The position numbers and the translations under genes are program-made. From contig JAPVLO010000055.1 of NCBI GenBank assembly GCA_027257055.1, positions 9,943,501 through 10,007,500 of the forward strand: a stretch of DNA of 64,000 bases. Direction: 5' to 3'. This document shows, piece after piece, positions 22,680 to 35,157 of the stretch; the first letter of the stretch is position 1, and each line of letters starts with the position of its first letter. The stretch comes from Cephalopachus bancanus. Its lineage: Eukaryota; Chordata; Mammalia; Primates; Tarsiidae. The notes below the pieces were generated by a model. It saw only the letters and a program-made list of their open reading frames with translations, searched no databases and was not told the origin of the DNA.

Positions 22680-23190
22680 TACGGAATATGAGATTCACCA
22701 CCAGCTAGGTGGAATCGCTGCTCTGACCGTTATTAACTCTTTGAGTTTGTTTCAATTATTTGGCCCTTTGCTTCCTCGTCTGTAAAATAGGGTTAACGAC
22801 ATCCACCTTATAAAATTTCATAAGAAGTCGGGCTCGGTGGCTCAGCCTGTAATCCCGCGACTTTGGGAGGCTGAGGTGAGTGGATTGCCTGAGCCCGCGG
22901 GTTCGAGACCTGCCTGGGCAACTTGGCAAGACCTCATCTCTACAGTAAATCAAAATATCAGCCAGGCGTGGTAGCACATGCCTGTAATTCCGGCTACTTG
23001 GAAGGCTGAGGCGGCAGGATCGCCGGAGCCCAGCAGGTCGAGGCTGCAGTGACCGGGAGGGGCCACTGCACTCCAGTCTGGGCGACAGAGTGAGACTCCA
23101 ACTCAAAAAAAAAAAAAAAAATTTCATAAGAATTCAAAGAGATGATAAGTTGGAAAGCTTTTGGCACACAGTGGATCATCGGCAAAGGAG
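22680..23190 (+). repeat. MIR split by an Alu
   Basis: The left part (about 22685-22826) has MIR phrases 'attaactctttgagtttgtttc' and 'cctcgtctgtaaaatagggttaacgac'. The right part (about 23121-23185) continues with 'ttcaaagagatgataag' and 'cttttggcacacagtgg'. The Alu at 22827 sits between. This is the second MIR in the window opened by an Alu. Confidence 0.75.
22827..23117 (+). mobile_element. young-looking Alu, plus strand
   Basis: AAAATTTCATAAGAA lies at 22812-22826 and again at 23118-23132, a perfect 15-bp target-site duplication. The body runs from GGGCTCGGTGGCTCAGCCTG to GACTCCAACTC plus a 17-A tail. It matches the element at 22140 in opposite orientation about 340 bases away, giving a near inverted pair. 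Confidence 0.96.
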
Positions 23191-23559
23191 ACCACATCAT
23201 CACTTTGGTAATACCTAAGACTGGAGTGACCTGCTACTAGGCTTCTAAACAGAAAAGCTGAGAATAGGATTCCCCAGGGCAGCCAGGAACCACTATAGCC
23301 CACAAGGTGTGTCTACGGGCCAAATAGGCCAAAACAGAAAGGAAGAGAGCAACACCCCCCACACCAACACGTACACACAAAATTAGCATTAGGCTCTGAG
23401 GGCCCCTAAAGAATGGTGAGGCCCCTGATGCATAAATTTGCTGCATTTCTTAAAGGAAGTTACAATGCTTAGCTTTCCCTCTGTTTTCAAAATCAAGCCT
23501 GTGAGCCTAACAAATTATTAAAAGCTGGATGAATTTTCTTGTGGTTTTTAACCCCACCT
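23186..23559. other. unique sequence, no gene recognised
   Basis: Nothing recognised. A short C-run with 'aacaccccccacacc' lies at 23350. Confidence 0.5.
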
Positions 23560-23960
23560 CCTCCCGGCAGGTTTCCTCAAATGATTGATGGTCTCCATGG
23601 CAACCCTGAAAGTCCTACTCACCTGAAATCCCCACCCCCGCCAGCCCAGCCAGCTTGTAGGACAGTCCCAGCAGCACTCAGCCCTCTCTGATCCCTGAAC
23701 AAAGGTTATTTTGAAATGGCTTACGTGGCTGGGGAGGTGAGTACTTTGTTCCTGAAACCAGGTGCTGAGATGACAAATACTTCCCCTTAACCGTTGGGGC
23801 TTTATCAAACAAGGAATCATGGCTGATGCGCATTAGAATAATCAGATGGATTGGAACAAGGAAGAGCGTTAACCAGGCCATCAGCCTGTGAGCAATTTCT
23901 GTAGAGACGTGAGCCAAAGAAGTCGTATTAGCTCCACAAGTAGACATTGTTTATAATGTT
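23560..23960. promoter_or_regulatory. candidate conserved non-coding block with RFX-like X-box
   Basis: This repeat-free block keeps several CpG sites. It contains GTCTCCATGGCAAC (23591-23604), an imperfect palindrome resembling the X-box bound by RFX factors. The minus strand is open for 89 codons (23678-23947) but lacks splice support. Function is inferred only from texture. Confidence 0.3.
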
Positions 23961-26459
23961 TCTACAATAACACCACCTGAGAAAGCAGCCACTTCTTGTC
24001 AGGCTTTAAAAAAAAATACTTCTCTAAAATCAGCACAGCACAAGTCAGTATAACGGTTGTCACCTGCTAGCTGCTGGGACCCTGCTAAAGCCTTTTTCCA
24101 TATTCAAAAAGGTTGTTTCAAGTACATTTAAGCAGGAACAGCCAAAGAGGGAAAATCACAGACCAGATCTGGTTGCAAGGAGTTCAGAGCAGGGTGGGGG
24201 ATATCAAGCTTTCCCAGCCTGCACAGTTCCCTGCCAGACAAATGACAATGACAGAGATTGGAATTAAAAGAGAAGGGACACAATGCCCTTTTCACGTCAC
24301 TTCAAGGGCAAGTCCTTTTGGTTTGCGGCAACATTTGCCAACCCCTCACCTACGATCCTCCCCAGGGACGTAGGAGACATTTCCAGCCTCTCAAAAAAGC
24401 CCACAAAATGGCTTTAGAAATAGAACTAACCTTTTGCAAGGTGAGAAGTCTGCCTTCATTATTTATCTTAGGGAGAAAAGAGAGCCACAGGAAGCAAGAC
24501 TCGAAATACACCACAAAGAATACCATCAACAAGCTGTTAATAACTGAACAACAAAGAACATATCTACCCTGCAGTCCTTCAACTAGCATTCATTAAATGA
24601 TTACCCATCAGACGCTGTGGGAGTTGTTGGGATGGGAGAGTGCATGATTCTGGATCTGTGCCCTTGGGAGCTTGTATGGGAAAGACAGACGCCAAGCAAT
24701 GACAACACTTTGCACCAACATATTCCAGCGGTAGGAATGAGGTGATCTGGCAACCAGTTCCTCCCCTTGGAGGCTCGAGGACAGGGGGATTTGGCCGGGA
24801 GAAGGGTGGAGATAAGATTGAAGAGGATGATCTTGAAAGCCCAGAAATGTGAGTTCTGGCCACACCTCGAGTGCCTCGTGAGAACGCCTGCCCTCTGCAG
24901 CTGCAGAGCAGGGCAAAGGTTCATGAGACGACGTGGGAAACCATCCTGAGAATTTTAAAGAAAGATATAAAAGTCATGACATTTGAGATCTATTTCATAT
25001 TAGCTGGACTTTGGTCCATCTGGCACCATTTTTGTGACCAATGGAAATCAACTGCTATTTCAAAAAAAGAGTACCTATTTCCCTGAAGATCTTCAAATCT
25101 ATTTGTACATTTTAATCAATTAAGGAGTACTTATGAACAACTCCCATGCGCCATATCCTGTTTGACATCTATAAATAAATCTTTAAAAGTGCAACCAAGC
25201 AAGAGTCTATCAACGACGCCCATCTCCTGGTTTTCCTTTTCATTTCTATTGGTTTGATACTCGATAAATAAGTGCATTTTTTTCCCTCAAGAAAAGATTT
25301 AACCAGCCATGCTTCTCTGTGTTTTTATTTTCTGTGTAAAGAGCCCAACTTGCAGTAGAAATGACGACAATTTGGCAAGAGAAATAAATGCTACCTGTGA
25401 GGACTGGGGTTACTTCTATCCCCAGCGAATGGACCTAACATGGCAAGTCTGACATTCGCGGGGATTCCTACCATGACGAATTTGAGAAAGCCCGTTGACG
25501 AGTGGTACCAACAAGAAGTCAGCTATCCCTCTGGGGTGGCCCAGGCTCAACCACACACCTTCCTATACACCACATCTGACGTGGGTCCTCCCAGGAAGCT
25601 TAAGGCGGGTGGCAGGCACTGAGGACCAGCACTCCCAGGGCTCCATGATAACACACTGCCTTAGTTCTTTCCCCCTTTCTCATCCAAGTTATGTCTAGGC
25701 TCTCTTTTTCTTTAAGGGGACAAAGGAGAAAGGATGCCAAGATTCCTGGTGCATTAAATGATTGAGAAATGTTTGCCATTTAAAACTGTTTCACTTCCTG
25801 CCTGATACCACAAAGAAGCTTTTTAATGAAGTTGGCCTTTGCTTTTCTTACTGCCACTAAGTGTCTGGCTTGTTTGGCCCACTTTCTGTTTTCAAAACTA
25901 GGTATGATCATGAAACACTTGGTTTCTATTGCTTTAAACAACTGTATTTCAAGTCAGTCAATCTGGGGGGAAATGTCAGAGTTTCACCCAGAGGACTGAG
26001 CAGAGGTATGGAGCGTACAAGGACAGCTGAGTGGGAGCAGAGACAGCAGACAGCAGGGGTCCAGGTTCCCCACCCCCACTCCCGCTTCCCACTTTCCCCA
26101 CTCCCAAGGGTCCTGGCTGCCCTAAGCTAGCCAGGGCTCCCTGGGGAGGCTGAGCCCTCAGGCTTCAGAAGGACCATGAATTCCCAGAGTAGCACCACCC
26201 TCGTGTGGCATATGCCTTCGCTTATTAAAGCCCTAGGGTTGGCATATGACTTTCCCCAGCTACAGCCAGAAAGAGAAACATTATGAATTGCTTTGAGACC
26301 ACCCCACCCCAAGATAGTTCCCCAAACAGAGAAAACCCATGCTGCAAGAGTCCTACAACTGGGACACAGCAAACATCATGATCAGCACTGCCCTAGCCAA
26401 CCCATCCCGTTACTACTAAAATCCAATTCCCCATGACTTACAGAACATCTGGTTGAAAA
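23961..26459. other. unique sequence, no gene recognised
   Basis: Mixed composition. Short open frames on both strands do not show domains. Bases 26030-26120 are rich in CCCCAC. I see no classified repeat of any size. Confidence 0.4.
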
Positions 26460-26640
26460 TTACTATGGCCACTGCTTCGTAAGTGCTTATCCTGCGCCAG
26501 GTATTCCACATCTTGTGTACACCTACTCATTTAATCTTCTCAACATCTTGAAAGATAGATGTTGCTATCTCTTTGCAGATAAGGAAATAGAGGCATAAAG
26601 AGAGTAAGAGATTTTCTCTGGATCAGCTTCCAATGCAGTC
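26460..26640 (-). repeat. MIR fragment, minus strand
   Basis: 'gtgcttatcctgcgccaggtattccacat', 'actcatttaatcttctcaacatc', and 'tttgcagataaggaaatagaggcataaagag' follow the reverse MIR consensus. Confidence 0.65.
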
Positions 26641-26849
26641 ACATTCAAGGGGTGAGGATGTGAATCCATGATCTTTATTAGCACGCGCACTGCTCCAGGG
26701 CTTTCTGGTCTCTCTCTCATTACATTTAGGAATGGCCCATTGCTAGCAGTGTGTTCATATTTATTCATTCAGTAAGTATTTGTTAAGACTCCACTATTCT
26801 GCAGGCACTGGAGATGGAGCGATGAATAGAATGATATCTGTCTTCTAGA

Positions 26850-27130
26850 AGTGTGCTCTCTCATATGGTGCCACTGATCCTTTGAAATGTGACTAGTCCA
26901 AATTGAGATTTGTAAAGTGTAAAACACATACCAGATTTCAAAGACCTAGTATGAAAAAAGGGTAAAATAACTTATTGATTATATGTTAACATGATATTTG
27001 TAATATAGTAATCAACTAAAATACTGTTTTTAATTTTCATGCATTTCCTATTGCTTTTTAAAATATAGTTGCTAGGGAGTGTAAAGTTATATACATGGTT
27101 CACGTTGTGTTCCTGTCAGACAGTGCCATT
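26850..27130 (-). repeat. ancient hAT-like DNA transposon fossil
   Basis: The phrase 'gatcctttgaaatgtgactagtccaaattgagatttgtaaagtgtaaaacacataccagatttcaaagac', ending near 'cagacagtgccattctaga', resembles a common non-autonomous hAT (Charlie-type) element. A related internally deleted piece lies at 36970-37190 in the opposite orientation. The family name is uncertain. Confidence 0.5.
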
Positions 27131-28828
27131 CTAGAGACACATATCTGGTGAGGATGACAAGCAAACAGAACCGTCTCTGTGACCCAGGCAGGCAAAGAAA
27201 GTGACAGAAGCACAAGGGGAGGCCACAGGAAAGCAAGGGAAATGCTGTAGCTGAGACACAGGAACACGAATATGAAGGTGGAATCCATCTTGCCGGTAGT
27301 CTGATTGACCGGACAGATAACTCACCCCCTCACCGGCCTCTACTGTAGAGACTGAATAACAACCCTACAAAGTTCTGAGAACTGGATTAGCAGTGGAACA
27401 AAACAGCTAGATGAAGCGCTGGACACTAGCATCAGCTCAGATGTGAGCTCTGCTCTGGTTTCCACTTTGATCTGGACTTTATTTGTGTCAAGAAGTGTTC
27501 CAGCCTCCAAACCTCCTCCTTGAACTTCCAGAATCTTATCTGCCTTATTTTTAGAAACCATTGCTCTCACCCCAAACTTCGTAGCATGTAACAGACAGTA
27601 TTTGTCGCCTATTCATTGTTCATTCCTCCCTCGTCTCTTGCTAGGAGAAACTGACTTTGGTTCAGAACAGCCATGGGCCCAGCCCCACATGGTGGACCAC
27701 CATTGGTTGAAGCCAGTTTGGATAACTTTGCTCTCACCGCCCAGACTCCCAAGTAGCTAGGTGTGGTGTGTCACTCAGGTCTGGCCATGACAGCAAAGTC
27801 TAAGACTCCTAGGGACCAGTGTCTAAAAAACTTTGCTTTCTTGATAAACAGGACAATGCACGGCTCAGAATGTCCCTCCTGCCCCACCACCTTCATCCTG
27901 CCTCAAGCGTGACACACAGCCGTAACAGCCATATTGCAAACATTAGGGGAATTCTAAGAAAATCTGCAGAAGTTAGTACTAATACTGTTGAGCTTGTCAA
28001 CTAGTACCAGCAACCTCTTGCCTCCAGACTTCCTGTTAAGTGAGGAAAAGTAAATCCTTCATTATTTGAAGCAATGCAGTCACATAGTCCATATGCTATT
28101 ACTTGCAGCCTTTGACATTCCCTACTGATATATGCAAACCAAACATATAAAGGGAAAATCGTTTGCCAAGTGTAGACCACTCCAAGGAAACTCAACCACT
28201 GTCCCCATCACTCTGCCTAATAGCCCATTCAAATCCCAATTCCCAGGAGACGCTGTGTGTTCTTTCCCTTCGGATGTCATTGCATCCATTTGAGAGGTGG
28301 GAAAATTAAGGGTTCCAATGAGTAATTATGGTTGAAGAGTTACATAGAGCATTCTTTTCCATAAACCTCACAGGTACATGATGGTTTCTCTTCACTCATA
28401 CAACACGTATAATTTTTTTCACTTCTCAGTGTGTAAGAAATTTATTGCACCAAAAAAAGAAAAAGATATCATTGCCGTCTGTCCTCAGAGGCTTAAAAAA
28501 ATTTATTGTTTTGCTTTTTTTGTTTTTATACCCTTCTTTCTCCTCAGACACTGTTTGACTGCCTACCCACTAGCAAGCCCCTCTCAGGACTCACTTCTCA
28601 ACGCCCAGTTTTATTTAGGTATAGACAGCCATATGCTTGGGGTGACCAGAGCCCTCCCTGACCCTAGGGTGTAAGTCCTTACTAGTCCAAGCCGAGGAAA
28701 ACAATTCCATTCTGACCACAGCAATTCCCTTCTCCTTGATGAGACATGTTTAGGAAAAACATGAAACATAATTCTAACAAGCTGAGAGAGAAAGTCTGCT
28801 GGGAAACTTCTAAGAAAGCCTTCCTTCC
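27131..28828. other. unique sequence, no gene recognised
   Basis: No exon with good context. A T-rich segment lies near 28500-28530. Confidence 0.4.
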
Positions 28829-29100
28829 TGTTTTTTTGTTTGTTGGTTTTTTGAGTTGGGGTCTCACTCTATGGCCCACGCTGGAGTGCAGTGGCATCAT
28901 CACGGTTCACTGAAGCCTCGCCTCCTGTACTCAGGTGATCCTTCTACCTCAACTTCCCAAGTAGCTGGGACTATAGGCGCCACCATGCCCAGCTGATTTT
29001 CTGTAGAGGTGAAGTTTTGCTATGTTGCCTAGGCTGGTCTCAAATCCCTAAACTCAAGCGATCCTCTCACCTCAGTCTCCCAAAGTGCTGGGATTTCAGG
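28829..29100 (-). mobile_element. older Alu, minus strand, head missing
   Basis: Runs from a 'ttttttgtttgttggttttttgag' start to 'gtgctgggatttcag', where the last 20 or so bases (the Alu head) are absent. It is diverged and AluJ-like, with a shortened A-linker. Confidence 0.85.
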
Positions 29101-29367
29101 GTTTCCTCTGAAAAGGAAGCATCCCAGTAGGCCAGGCTGCAGGAACACAGATCTGAATCAACACTCTAGAGATGCCTATGCTTTCCTCCTGTGAAAATTC
29201 AGGGCAGTTCCAAGTGGCTGGGACAAAGAGGCAGGGGACACAGAGAGCTCTGCTCCATGCAGTTATTCAGAGACCCAGTAGCAGGCTACATCGTCTTGTC
29301 TTCAACACATGGTTTCCAAAGTGGCCCTGAGGTCGCACCCTGGTTAGCCAAAGGGGGAAAAGTCTGG

Positions 29368-29530
29368 CCTGCTTTCTTTGACAGCATCTCCTAGATGGAC
29401 AACTTAATGGCTCCACGAACAGTTGCATTGTTGTTGGATCACAGCAGTAAATGCGCATAACATAACACTCCATTGAAATGGAAAATTATTCACACCACTT
29501 GAACCGAGCTTGGGCGTGTTTTCAAGGCTC
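29368..29530 (+). repeat. diverged local duplication, copy A
   Basis: 'cctgctttctttgacagcatctcctagatgg', 'ccacgaacagttgcattgttgttggat' and 'accacttgaaccgagctt' are paralogous to 30123-30285 at about 755 bases distance, in the same orientation. Identity by eye is about 70-75 percent. It may be an old local duplication or two copies of an unrecognised dispersed repeat. Confidence 0.7.
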
Positions 29531-30122
29531 ATGCATGGAGATGCTCGTGGGCTGAGTGTGTGGATGGCTGTCACACGCCATCGATGAGACGCAGCCTCAT
29601 GGCCATGCCTGACTATGGAGGAGCCTGGGAGACATGGTCTGGCGGTGAGTCCAGAAAGAAAACAAACTAGCTTCAGAGAAAAATTAAAATATAGAGTGCC
29701 GTGTTCATTCTGACTACCAAAACAGAAGCCCCAGAGCATTACATCATTGCAGGATCCTTCTCAGCACGGGCTCTGTCCAGTTGCACAGGTTGAACACCGA
29801 ATTGGGGCCTGGACAGCCGAGGTGCTGGTGATAGGGTGGGCAACCACATCTCCCCCTGTCCTGCCCTCACTATGTCCCTGTTTTCCCATCTGCATTCCAC
29901 CTTTCATTGTCTCTCCTTATAGTGCCCTGTGGTCAGGAACCACATCGCATGCCCAAGTGCACATAGGACCATGGAGGGTCTGAAGGTCTCACTTAACCAA
30001 ACTGATGCTGAGTTTTCAGAGTCACGATCTCACAGTGCAAAAAGAAAGCACACAGATTTGAAGGTTTGATGTGGCTTTGACAAAAGTAACTAAAATCGGT
30101 TTAGCAAATCAGGTTAAATTTG

Positions 30123-30290
30123 TGACCTGCTTTCCTTGACAGCATCTCCTAAAAGTACAACTAAATGACTCCGTGAACAGTTGCATTTTTATTGGATGAT
30201 AGTACCGAAAGTGCACAAAATAACTCTGCTGAAATCAAGAATTCTTTGGCACCACCTGAACCAAGCTCATTTGTGTGCTTTAAAACAATT
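30123..30290 (+). repeat. diverged local duplication, copy B
   Basis: Partner of 29368-29530. It shares CAGCATCTCCTA, GTGAACAGTTGCAT and CACCTGAACCAAGCTC with small gaps. Neither copy encodes an intact frame. Confidence 0.7.
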
Positions 30291-30686
30291 TGCATTTGGC
30301 CTTGTGTTAGGTCGTTCTTGCCTGCATCAACCCGACAGTGCCCATGTGAGATTGTTCTGCAATGGTGCATACTCCTGCAGCCTGGATGGCCCACAAGCTC
30401 TGTCATCCGGATGCCCCCCTTTCCAGCCAGGTCACCTAACAATGACAGCAATGGTTTCCTGAAAGGGGTACAGTCATGTGCAAGCTTGCAGCTTCCTCAC
30501 ACTTCGAGTTTTCAGAAGGAGAGGGTAGGGACCAAGCCAGGCTCTGAGCTTCCAGGGGAACGCCTCGACTTCACTTTCACCTATTCACTATGCTGTGATA
30601 ATGATGATGGTGGTGGTAGCCTCCTTTCAGGTTTATCATCCTCTTACTGAGGGGAGTGAATTCATATTTACAACTGTCCACTGAGG

Positions 30687-30990
30687 GCTGGGCGCAGTGG
30701 CTCATGCCTATAATCCCAGCACTTTGGGAGGCTGAGGTGAGAAGACTGCCTGAGCCCTCGGGTTCAAGACCAGCCTGGGCAACCTGGCGAGACCTCATCT
30801 CTACAATAAATCAAAAAATTAGCTGGGTGTGGTGGCACGTGCCTATATTGCCAGCTACTTGGAAGGCTGAGGCGGAAGGATCACCTGAGCCCAGCAGGTC
30901 GATGCTGCAGTGGCTGGGAATATGCCACTGCACTGCAGCCTGGGCGGCAGAGTGAGATTCAAAAATAAAAAAAGAAAGAAAAAGAAAAAA
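30687..30990 (+). mobile_element. Alu, plus strand, with target-site duplication
   Basis: ACAACTGTCCACTGA (30670-30684) before and ACAATTGTCCATTGA (30991-31005) after form a 15-bp target-site duplication with two mismatches. The A-tail is patterned as AAAGAAAGAAAAAG. The 99-codon plus-strand frame across it is translated Alu. Confidence 0.94.
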
Positions 30991-31424
30991 ACAATTGTCC
31001 ATTGACTTTTCCACTCAGCAAGTGTTCCATGGATGAGGGGTCCCTGAAGAAGAAAGCCGTGATCTAGTCATGTGACAATGAGGAGGGGAACAGGGAAGAC
31101 CCCAAAGGTGACCAGCCTTCTTCCACTTCTTCTGTGAAAAAAGGAGATCAAAAGCAATTCTGTCCTCAGGGAGCTGCTGAGCTCCCTTTCATGGCCCCCT
31201 GCTCTTTCTCAGAACGCGGAGACCCCCATGTCCCCTACCCAACATAGGTCCAATAGGCGCAAATTGTTCATAAATTGAGGCAAAGCTTTAAGAAGTGAAG
31301 GCTGAAAATGATCTTGGGTACATTTATCAGATGGGAAAACACACACATGCCACACACAGGCACACATGTGTACATGCCAATTACAGGGGATCTGCTATAT
31401 ATTAGCTCTTTTTAAACATCATCT

Positions 31425-31570
31425 TGTTTACAACCCCATGGGTGGTGATATTATCCCAGTTTACAGATGAAACAACCAAGGCTCTTCAGGTGAGGAGACC
31501 TGACTGGGGTCCACAACATTTAAGTAGTGGGCCAGGATACCAGCTGAGACTCTGCTACCCTCAAGACTCC
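31425..31570 (-). repeat. MIR fragment, minus strand
   Basis: 'acaaccccatgggtggtgatattatcccagtttacagatgaaac' reads as the reverse of MIR. Confidence 0.65.
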
Positions 31571-31879
31571 AGGCTAGTCCAGAGAACAAGGTAGAGGCCT
31601 AGGAGGAAGCTAAAGCCTCAGCAAGAGTCAAGGCATCTTACTTCAGGGCCTCAGAGTGTGGGAATGGTGGCAGTCCGAGCTCAAGGCTCAGGTTCAGGCA
31701 GATCCATCCCATCTCTGCTCCTGGCCTTCAACTCTTTGCTTCCTTGGCAAAATTTGCAGCATCAAAGTGGGGAGCTGGCTTGGGAGGTTCCCACAAAGGA
31801 GACCTGGCATAACATGTCCTGAATTCTTGGTTGCAAGGGTATCTTCTTGAACTTCTGGTAGCTTTTGTTGCCTGAATCA

Positions 31880-32500
31880 TTTTAAAGTGTGTTCTTAAGT
31901 CACACATGGTCATTATAGAAATTTAAGGGAAAATAAATACTCTGGGAAAAAAATTAATTGTAATTGTCTCATTTCCCAGGTATAACCACTCCTCATATCT
32001 TGTGGCATTCTTTATGGTATATGTCTACATACACATACACACAAACACACATATACATGCATGTGTATATGCCATATACATACCTGTTTTTTTACATGAT
32101 GGGATTACACCATGTCTACAATTTTATATCTAATTGTTTAAGCCTAACATTACAACATTACTGTCTTCCTATATCATTAACTACTCTTCAATGTGATTTT
32201 AATGGCTCTAAACTATTTTATTATATGTATATGAACACCGGAATTTATTTTTCCCTCTATTTTGGACACTAAAGTTGTTCATTTCTGATTTAACATGTAA
32301 ATTAGTGCAATAAATTTTAAAATAAAAATCCTTGAACATAGGTCTTGATTAATCTATCTGAATATTACCTGAGAATAAATTCCTAACAGCTAAAGTGCTG
32401 AGTAAAAGGCTGTGAACATTTTTAAGGCTCTTGATCAATATTGCCAAATTGCTCTCTAGGAAGGCATTACCAAGTTATGCTATCTTTGTTGGTTGCTTAA
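31880..32500 (-). mobile_element. ancient L1 3' fragment, minus strand
   Basis: The segment moves from 'tttaagggaaaataaatac' and a CA/TA-rich run (32027-32075) through 'ttttacatgatgggattacacc' to 'caatattgccaaattgctctctaggaaggcattacc'. This order is that of an old L1 3' untranslated region in reverse. Confidence 0.7.
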
Positions 32501-33869
32501 TGAGCTTGGTTTGGATTTTTTATATGTAACAGGGAATTTCAACTGGCAGAGCCAAGGTCTACACTGCCACACCCTTCCCCAAACACAAACATCAGTATCC
32601 TTCAGCACCTGTGGGTACACAGGGAGTTTTTATTTTGTAATGATGGGAGTGGAGAGCATAGTGAGTGTGAGAAGGGCCAGGGAGAGGATAGAGAGGCCCT
32701 ATGGCATCTCTTCCCCGGCTGGCCCTGGCTTCTTGCCCTGAAGGGAAGGAGAACTGCTCAGTAGACACAGGAGAGGACTCAGGGCAGCAGATCTGCTTCA
32801 GAGTCAGGGATCCTTGGGAAAAGCCCTCTCATCCTGTCTGTGCATCCCTCTTGCCTCTGAAGGATGGAAATGTGGAGAGCCCTGGGAGGTATAGGGAGGA
32901 AGAGGCAAATGACCCCAAGTGACCTGGCTTAGGGGGACCTGGGGAGAATACCAGAAATAATTGGGAACACTTGGTAAGAGGTTCATATTGTCCTTCTGGT
33001 GACAGCTCTGAGTCAACCTGCCTTGAACCAGACAACAGAATTAGATATTCATAATTTTTCTCCATAATTTTTAAGCATTGAATTGTTTTTTATGGCTGAG
33101 TCCACTCATCCCTTCATCCTCATTCTGGAAAGCTGAACGGCACATGTGTGAACTGTGGTTTCCTTCACTCCATCAACCTTGGTTGGGAGACAGGGAGGGG
33201 CAGTAAGGGGCTCAACTGTCAGATCTCAAACTCTGACTCCTGCTCCACAGCCCTAGATCCCAAACAAAATCTGCGTCACTTTCACATAAGTCTAACAGCT
33301 CAAGCTGGGGGCTGGCTAAGAGCCTCATAATTTAGCAGCCACAAGAACAGTGAGAGCGTCAGAGTAAATTACACAGTTCGAGGGAGTACGAGTTTAGCAA
33401 AATTAAGAATAGTGCTTTAATTTACACTTCCCTAAAATATAATTGTTTATTTAAGAAAGCTTTTTGCCTTGTTAACAGAAATTAGCAAATGAAAATGTAT
33501 TTTGACTCCATAGATGTATTGTAAGTTCACAAATCCAGCATTACATAATAGAGACAAAGCCTAAACCCATATTTTGACTTATGAAGGTCAGAAATCAAGG
33601 TAGAAGTTTTTCCCTTAATGCTCATGGCTTAAAAAGATAGACTTTAGAACAGATGTCCAAATAGCCACAATTCATATATCATTATCTAATTGTTTTTGCC
33701 TCCATAAACATCAGTCAGCATTTACTATGTTTTTCACCCACTTATCTACCAATCTAATAACAACAACAATGATAATAATAAATAGCTACTGATTATCAAA
33801 TACTTATTACGTGAATGTCTTAGCTCATTTAATGCTTACATGTATATAATGCAATATGATTATTCCCAT
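32501..33869. other. unique sequence, no gene recognised
   Basis: Bases 33340-33860 are AT-rich with an (AAC/AAT) run at 33760-33785. No exon seen. Confidence 0.45.
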
Positions 33870-34350
33870 GAAGGTGGTTCTTTTTTAATTATTGTGGTAA
33901 GAACACTTAACATGAGACCCACCCTCTCAACACATGCCAAAGTGCATGATGCCCTGTTGGTGACTCTGGCCACAGTGTTGCACAGCAGATCTTTCAGGTT
34001 TATTCATTCTGCTTGACTGAAACTCTCTGCCTATTGATTAATAATCCCCCATTTCCCCCTTTTTCCACCTCATGATAACCAATTACTATTCACTTTTTGA
34101 TTTTATGAACTTTACTATTTTAGAGAACTCATATAAATGGAATCATGCAGTCTTTGTCTTTTTGATAACCGGCTCATTTTTCTTAGCACGATTGTCTTCA
34201 AGTTTCATTTATATTGTTGCCTGTTGCAAAAGGTCCTTCTTTTTAAGACTGGATAATATTCCATTGTATGTATGCATCATACAGTCTTCATGCATTCATC
34301 TGTCAATGGACATTTGCTTAGGTTGTTTCCATATCTTGACTATGCAGGAA
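33870..34350 (-). mobile_element. L1 3' fragment, minus strand, inserted into a MIR
   Basis: 'aattattgtggtaagaacacttaacatgagacccacc' through 'ataatattccattgtatgtatgc' and 'catctgtcaatggacatttgcttaggttgtttcc' is the reversed L1 3' region. MIR-like pieces flank it ('taatgcttacatg...' before and 'gcccattttatggatgggacaactgagactcag' after), so the L1 probably split an older MIR. Confidence 0.8.
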
Positions 34351-35157
34351 ATATTATTAAGCCCATTTTATGGATGGGACAACTGAGACTCAGAAAAGTC
34401 AAATAATCCACCCAAACCAGGTTTTGCCTAACTCCACCTCTTATCCCCTACACCTAATGTGCACCAAGCATTTGCAACCACAAGGTTAAAAGCTATTGGA
34501 TACACACTCCACCCTAGGAGCTTTATACACAGCATCTAGGACCCAGTAGCCCCACCCAACAGACATCAGCCTTACATGAACCTTTGTGAAGAAAGCAGTT
34601 AGTCAAGCCAGATTCCAGACCAAGCAGTTCGATTCCAAAGGTCTGTTTCTGCCAGTCGAAGTTGTTCTTCTTCCTGCCTGCAAATAAAACCATCTGGGTT
34701 TTTTTTTTTTTTTTTTTTAGATGCTGCTATCTGGCCCCTATCCATTGGTCCAGTCAGGGCCTGAGCTTCTACATTATTTTTTAAGCTCATCAGAAGATGC
34801 TGATAGTTCACCAGGCAGCCAGGGCTGATCACTGTTACTTATCATTCCCTACAGATCTTTATTTCATGTCTGCCAGGCCCCGTCACTCCACTGAGCTTGC
34901 AGTGGTCACACTTCCTGCTCCCCAGGGGCTGCTGGACCAGCAGGGAGCTGAGCAGTGACCAGGAAACCACATCCATTAAGAGAAGTTTTCTGACAAAGGC
35001 GTCAAAGAGTGCCAAGGATAGACAGAAGGGAAGTCCGGGCCAGCGTGGTTTGGGAAGGGGATGGGAATTGGCAGGAAGGGAGTCCACAGAGGAGGGGCCA
35101 TGTGTGATTTAAGAGTTAGCCAAGAGAAAAAAGGAAGGAGAGAAGTAAGCCTGCCCA
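34351..35157. other. unique sequence with poly-T tract
   Basis: A 20-base T-run lies at 34699-34718 without an attached Alu. MIR remnant at 34351-34420. No exon seen before the terminal exon that follows. Confidence 0.5.

Noticed and set aside
34699..34718. Poly-T as the tail of an undetected retroposed gene
   Set aside because: No Alu, L1 or processed-gene sequence adjoins the run on either side.
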